Shown: one piece after another, positions 59,341 to 64,000 of the stretch | How positions within the stretch are numbered: position 1 is the first letter of the stretch | How the letters are laid out: each line of letters begins with the position of its first letter | Origin: Vitis vinifera | Lineage: Eukaryota > Streptophyta > Magnoliopsida > Vitales > Vitaceae | DNA: 64,000 nt | Direction: 5' to 3' | NCBI RefSeq assembly: GCF_030704535.1 | Contig: NC_081823.1 | Coordinates: forward strand, 2,574,501 to 2,638,500 | The notes under the pieces: generated by a model | Told to the model about the DNA's origin: nothing | The model's database searches: none | The model's input: the letters and a program-made list of their open reading frames with translations, nothing else | Position numbers and translations under genes: made by a program

Positions 59341-62300
59341 TGTTGCATATTCTGATTTGTATCTACTGAGACAGTTTAATTCTCTTTTTTTTTTTGTGGA
59401 TTTGTTTGCCATTGAGCAACTTTCCAAGATTCCGTGAAGAATGAGCGAACTCTCTCCTGATGGTAGTTACCATCATAGTAATCTGCTCTACTGCTTGGTT
59501 TGCGCCTACAGCTCTAGTCCCATCCATCTTGGAGGCATTGATTTTCACCAACTCAGCCTTTGAAGTGGATCTCAGTCTCGTCTTTCTCTTTGCATTCATT
59601 TGGACTCCTCTATAGCTGTGTCTTAAAATTGACTTCACCAGAAGCCTCACTCTTTATCTTCCTCAACCCCGTGGAAGCTTGGATCACTTCCATTATTCAG
59701 TGGTTCTAATGTTAGAAACAAAAGCTTCTTGATCCCCTGATTCAATTTGCTTTCTCTTCCCTGAATGATAGGTTAACTCCCTCTTCCCCCCACCATTATT
59801 CAGTGGTATGAGATATGAAAGCAATTTCATGAAACCTTCTGAAACCCATTCTATTGTGCTTGTTTCTTGTGTTACGTTGTTTACCTCTTTTTAGATTTTT
59901 TCTATTTCTTTGCCAAATAAGGTGAGAAAAAAGGATCTCAAGTTTGTAACTCATTTTTACAGATTGTTTTAAGGCACTGGCTTCTCACCTATGGATGCTG
60001 ATGCTCTTTGCTCTGTTCTTTTGTCCTTTTTCTGTAGCTACTAGAATTTGTTGACATTGTTTTAGCAAGTTACCAAGTTTTTTGGATTTTCTGGCTTTGA
60101 TTCCACTTTTTTATGTTCTCTTGTTTGGAAACTAAGACGAGTGTCAAGAACTGGTGAAATTGACCCTTTTCAAGTGAGACAAGTATCAGTTTTCCATGTA
60201 GATTTCTAATGCTGAAATTGACCTCTTCCAGATGTAAAGTCAATTTGGTGTCTTAATCCCAAAAGTTTATTGAATAACTCACACACTACTATTGAAGTAC
60301 ATTAGCTCACATCAAAAGAAAACAGGGCAGGGAGGAAGAACTCTAGATTTAATTGTGACACCAGCCTAGCCATTACCATATAAGATGAGCCAAGATGGGC
60401 ATGTGAGCTGTTAATTCATCATGCCACTCAAATCTGCCTATCATTTCTCACTTGTGACATGAAATATCTGTATCTATATATGTATCTTTAACAGGAAACC
60501 CTATCCAGGCCAAGTTACAGAGAAACAAATTCTGGGAATACAAGCAGGCAACTTAATTTGCCTTCATCAAGCTCTCTTAAATTTGGAAGGATAAAAATTA
60601 GGTATGATGCTTGATAATTAATTATTTTAAAAATCACTTTATTAATCATAGAATATGTAACTAAAAATACTATTACAAATCTACCAAGTACTTTTTCTAA
60701 TTTATATTACATTAATTGATTCTTAAATGTTAATAGAATTTTGATTGAAAAAGAAAATAGTAGCAATTGAAGCGGCTGGTAAAATATGAGCAAATACTAA
60801 TTTTTTTTTTCGTTTTTGAGATGTGCTTCTAGGTATTTATTGTGTGCGGTTTATCTTGAAGAAGCTGCAACTATCAGTTGCAATGGAGCAAGTTACAGGT
60901 ATGTTTCCTCTCGATTCTTATAGTTACAGAATTACAAAATTTTCTGCTCAGCTTTAGTGATGATCATATCGAGTTTCCATCATAGAAGTGCAGACTGTAA
61001 AGAGAAAAACAAGATTATGCATACCAGATAGTATGATAAATGATACCAATATGTTACTTCTAACTTCATGGAACAATTTTCTAATTTTTTGGGTTATAAC
61101 ATGAGTAATAAGCACCATAACAAGGTAGCATGCTTACACAATTGTAATGTCTGCCATGTGTGTTAGGCATCTGCTCATGCCAGCCTCAACAGAATGGACT
61201 TCAATGTGAATTTTTGGAGCCAAAATTGTGCTTGATATGAAAAGAAAGCTCAAATAGGATAATCCCTTCTAAATTAGTTCATAGTTAGTTTGTAGAGTGC
61301 ATCCCCTCTCTTTGGCGCTTTTTAAATAAATGCATTTTTTGTCTGCAAAAAAAAATTAAAAAAAAAGAAAAGAAATCTCTCTGTAGCAATAACTGAATGC
61401 ATAATTTTGAAGGTCTTGGTAATACACCTTTTTATCCATAAAAAAGAGCAATATAAAAGAGTGTTAGGAAACATGAAACTGTTATGCTGCATCTAAGTTA
61501 CTTTGATATCTCTGTTTTCTTTCTTCTCCCATGCTGCATTGCACATGAAGAATAATTTTCTTATGATATTCAATTAAGTTGGAACTTTGAACTAACATGC
61601 ACCAGAATAAAGTAGTATTCTCTGCCTTTTCTGTTCATTATCCAAAATGCCTATCTGGATTAAATAAGACATTTGGTTCTTTCATTCTTTGTTCCCATAT
61701 ATTTGCATTCCTGGATCATGTTTCAGGATGAATCTATGTTGATATGGTACTCTGGCAACGAAGGAAAACAGCTCAAACTAAGCAATGTTTCAAGAATTAT
61801 TCATGGATAGTGTACTGTAAGTTTCCATAAATCAAAACCGAATACAACTTTTAGACCATTCTTAAGGCTATGTTTGGTTCCCGGAAAATGCTAAGGAAAG
61901 GAAAAAAATGCAAAGGAAAATGGTTTTCTTTAGTTCGGATGACATGGAAAATATGATGGAAAAAAATATAAAGGAAAATATTAAAGAAAATATTGTAATA
62001 TTTTCCTTAAAAAATAATGAGGAAAATAAGAGAAAAAGAAAAGGGAAAATGGGAGGGGGATTTTATCGGGCTCTTGTTCACCAAGGCTTCACCTCTAACT
62101 TCCTCTTCATTGGTGGCTATGGCTTCTCACCGTCGTCAACCCTTTCAACAACCACCACTATCACTCCGACCACCTTCTAGTGTCGAAAACTACCCTTTTT
62201 AGGCACCCGAGTTCCCATGGATGAAGTGCGTTCTTCAAATCAAGTTCCCATGGATGAAATGAATTCTTCAAATCCAGTGAATGTATTAAGATCCATGTCT

Positions 62301-63321
62301 TCAGATCAGGTATGAATTGAACTCCAATCCACCTCATCCTATGAAAACCCGAAACCCAAAGTAATCGCTCTCTCTTGGGTTCTCTGTTTGGGTTTCTAGG
62401 TTGCTTTTGCCTTTCCCGTTTCTTAAATTTCGCCATAATTTTTCTAAACTTTCCTGGCTTGTTGCTTTTTGGATTTTGTTTGATTTTTACCCTTGATGTT
62501 CTGCTATTGTTTACTGGCCGATGGTTTTTTCATAATTTGGTTGGGGGAATGGGTCTGCAGTTGTGTTTTGCATATATGTATGTTGTTGTTGCCTTTGAGT
62601 GCTTGGTTATTGTTTTGTATCATTGTTGGTGGCATCAATTTTTGGACGGTTTAACATTGGGTTGTTAGAAGTATCAGTTTCTACTCTCCTGATTAGAAAT
62701 GTGACCATAAAAACAAAATTAAGATGCCTGTTGCGTTATAGACCCAGTAGATTAAATAATAAAACGAATTGAAAATAGTTAATAAATTTGGTAGCGAGAT
62801 GAGATGGGACCCTTCCATATATCTTCAAATGTGAAATTAATCACATGACACTAAATGAGAAACTTGACTAGAAGTTTCCATTCATCTGTATTATTGTTTT
62901 TGCACCGCTGTTTTATTGTCTAAAGCTTTTGATAAATGCTTAGATATGCTATATTTTGTCAATTTCAATTGTCTTCTATTGTCAAGCCTTTCTGGTATCT
63001 AGGGATAAACCTGTCCTGTCTTTTGGTTTATGGGGGGCTTGAAGGTGGGATATGCTGTAATTGGGGTTGTGTTTTCAAATGGGAAGTGGGGATTGTGATT
63101 TGTTTGAGTGGGAGAAGAGGGGATATGGTTGTTGTTTTTGGGTTTATTTGTGTTGTGGCTACTGCCATACTACCATCATCCCCTCCTAAACAGATGGTGA
63201 TCAACTTTAGTAAGGGTAGCTTGAAACATCACCCTGCAATGTGACACACTAATTAAGAAAGAAAACAGGTTCGGCTTACCAGGATCTAGAAAGGTTTTTA
63301 TGAGAGATTTTTATACATTGC
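59341..63321. other. 4-kb gene-free stretch before the NLR remnant
   Basis: No supportable gene is seen. A stretch at about 61290-61375 (GGCGCTTTTTAAATAAATG, then A-runs) looks like a LINE 3' tail, but weakly. The block near 61868-62060 (TTTGGTTCCCGGAAAATG, AAGGAAAAT repeats) resembles a common plant MITE-like sequence. A 33-bp duplication lies at 62211-62276. Confidence 0.5.
62211..62276. repeat. Imperfect 33-bp tandem duplication
   Basis: GTTCCCATGGATGAA(G/A)TG...TTCTTCAAATC is repeated twice head to tail (62211-62243 and 62244-62276). The period is a multiple of three. Confidence 0.8.
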
Positions 63322-63794
63322 TTAATTTTTTGGTGTTTTGACGCCATCAATATATATCTCTGAGACATGAGAGATTTTATGCCACTCCTCCCCTGTTGTT
63401 TTCTTGCATCTTTTAGTCAATTGAGGGCACTCTCTAATCACAAGCCTGTCAAGGGATGTGAGACTGCACATTTGAAAAACGATAACCTTTGCAGATGAAA
63501 CAACTTGCATATTGAATTTGGAAGTTTCTTTATCCTCTCATTCCAGTCGAGGTTGAGAAGTCTGAGATGCTTTAGATTACTGATAAAAATTGGCAATGTG
63601 TCAAAGTTCGAATATGATAAATCTAGCATCTTAATGCATTTGAACTTTGACATGCAAGCTTTAAGAAATGGTTCACCACGTGATGTCTCCCACACCAAGC
63701 AGTATTCAAGTACTGCTTTGTCATTTAGATTTATGTTCATTAGTTGGAGGAAGGATGACAAGTTATGATTGTGCCACTTGATACACAAATTCAT
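63322..63794 (-). pseudogene. NLR (CC-NB-LRR type) LRR remnant with internal deletion
   Basis: The minus strand reads into leucine-rich repeats (CIKMLDLSYSNFDTLPIFIS, then LKHLRLLNLDW, then [16 protein letters not shown]). It then shifts frame near 63460 and continues as [20 protein letters not shown] ... [18 protein letters not shown], the typical C-terminal end of RGA-type resistance proteins. The central repeats are missing, and there is no NB-ARC domain in the remaining 200 bases of the window. It is a truncated, internally deleted pseudogene; more of it may lie past 64000. Intact relatives are cytosolic immune receptors. Confidence 0.85.
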
Positions 63795-64000
63795 ACCCAG
63801 TTGGATGACTTGGTCAGGACACTAGAGATGCTGTTAAACTAGCACAATAACATTTCTATAGCTTCATAGAGTCCATTGATGCCAGCAGAACGTGTCTCAG
63901 TGAATACAAATGATTCTTCTATCACTTACTATGAAATGAATAAATTCTATGTTGCTAGGTTTGGAAATCAACAGAGGATCGATTATGTTCTTGATAGGAG
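63795..64000 (-). other. Window end, possible further decayed NLR sequence
   Basis: No open frame continues here. All minus-strand frames contain stops, so any NLR sequence is degraded or this is unrelated flank. Confidence 0.35.

Noticed and set aside
59363..59650. 95-codon basic minus-strand ORF
   Set aside because: No recognised motif, no promoter or splice context, and adjacent frames are equally open; a chance ORF is as likely.

Overview
This window looks like plant nuclear DNA, most likely from a grapevine (Vitis). The reasons are long AT-rich intergenic DNA, spliced genes with GT-AG introns, introns full of L1-type LINEs, hairpin MITEs, a plastid DNA insertion, and a DEP1 protein whose deduced length (517 aa) and sequence agree with the Vitis protein as I remember it. 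The species call is inference from memory and no search was run. All splice sites were read by eye, and every exon join reported here keeps frame.

Layout: (1) 271-651 (+) is an intact RALF peptide-hormone precursor. (2) 1327-24180 (-) is a 12-exon gene for a ~423-aa protein with four CXXC motifs of the DnaJ cysteine-rich type. Its long introns hold a nearly intact ~6.2-kb LINE in sense orientation (11965-18165), a putative solo LTR (19524-21282) with a SINE inside it, and a decayed RTE-type reverse transcriptase relic. (3) 24181-27023 is an AT-rich divergent intergenic region with a long inverted-repeat element and a G-box. (4) 27024-38732 (+) is the 12-exon bifunctional methionine-salvage enzyme DEP1 (MtnB-MtnC fusion). 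Intron 1 is an array of degenerate ~41-bp repeats, and intron 9 is a graveyard of nested LINE fragments. (5) 40215-40847 (-) is an intronless VQ-motif protein. (6) 40929-49563 is 8.6 kb of gene-free AT-rich DNA with several tandem arrays and MITEs.

(7) 49564-55141 (-) is the 8-exon gene for the chloroplast-division dynamin ARC5/DRP5B (~821 aa). (8) 55470-56272 is a nuclear plastid insertion (NUPT) carrying broken rpl14 and rps8, set between diverged direct repeats. (9) 58329-58912 (+) is a small two-exon gene of unknown function with a TATA box, a CCGGTT-motif cluster upstream, and a 3' end that has been repeated in tandem. (10) 63322-63794 (-) is an internally deleted NLR (disease-resistance) LRR remnant.

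The host genes are unrelated housekeeping or signalling genes and form no operon or cluster. I see no CRISPR array, tRNA gene, rRNA gene or gene-cluster-type system. The most unusual material is structural: the sense-oriented LINE with a 4-nt ORF1/ORF2 overlap, the NUPT between direct repeats, the triplicated gene 3' end, a probable GC-AG intron, and the orphan two-exon gene.
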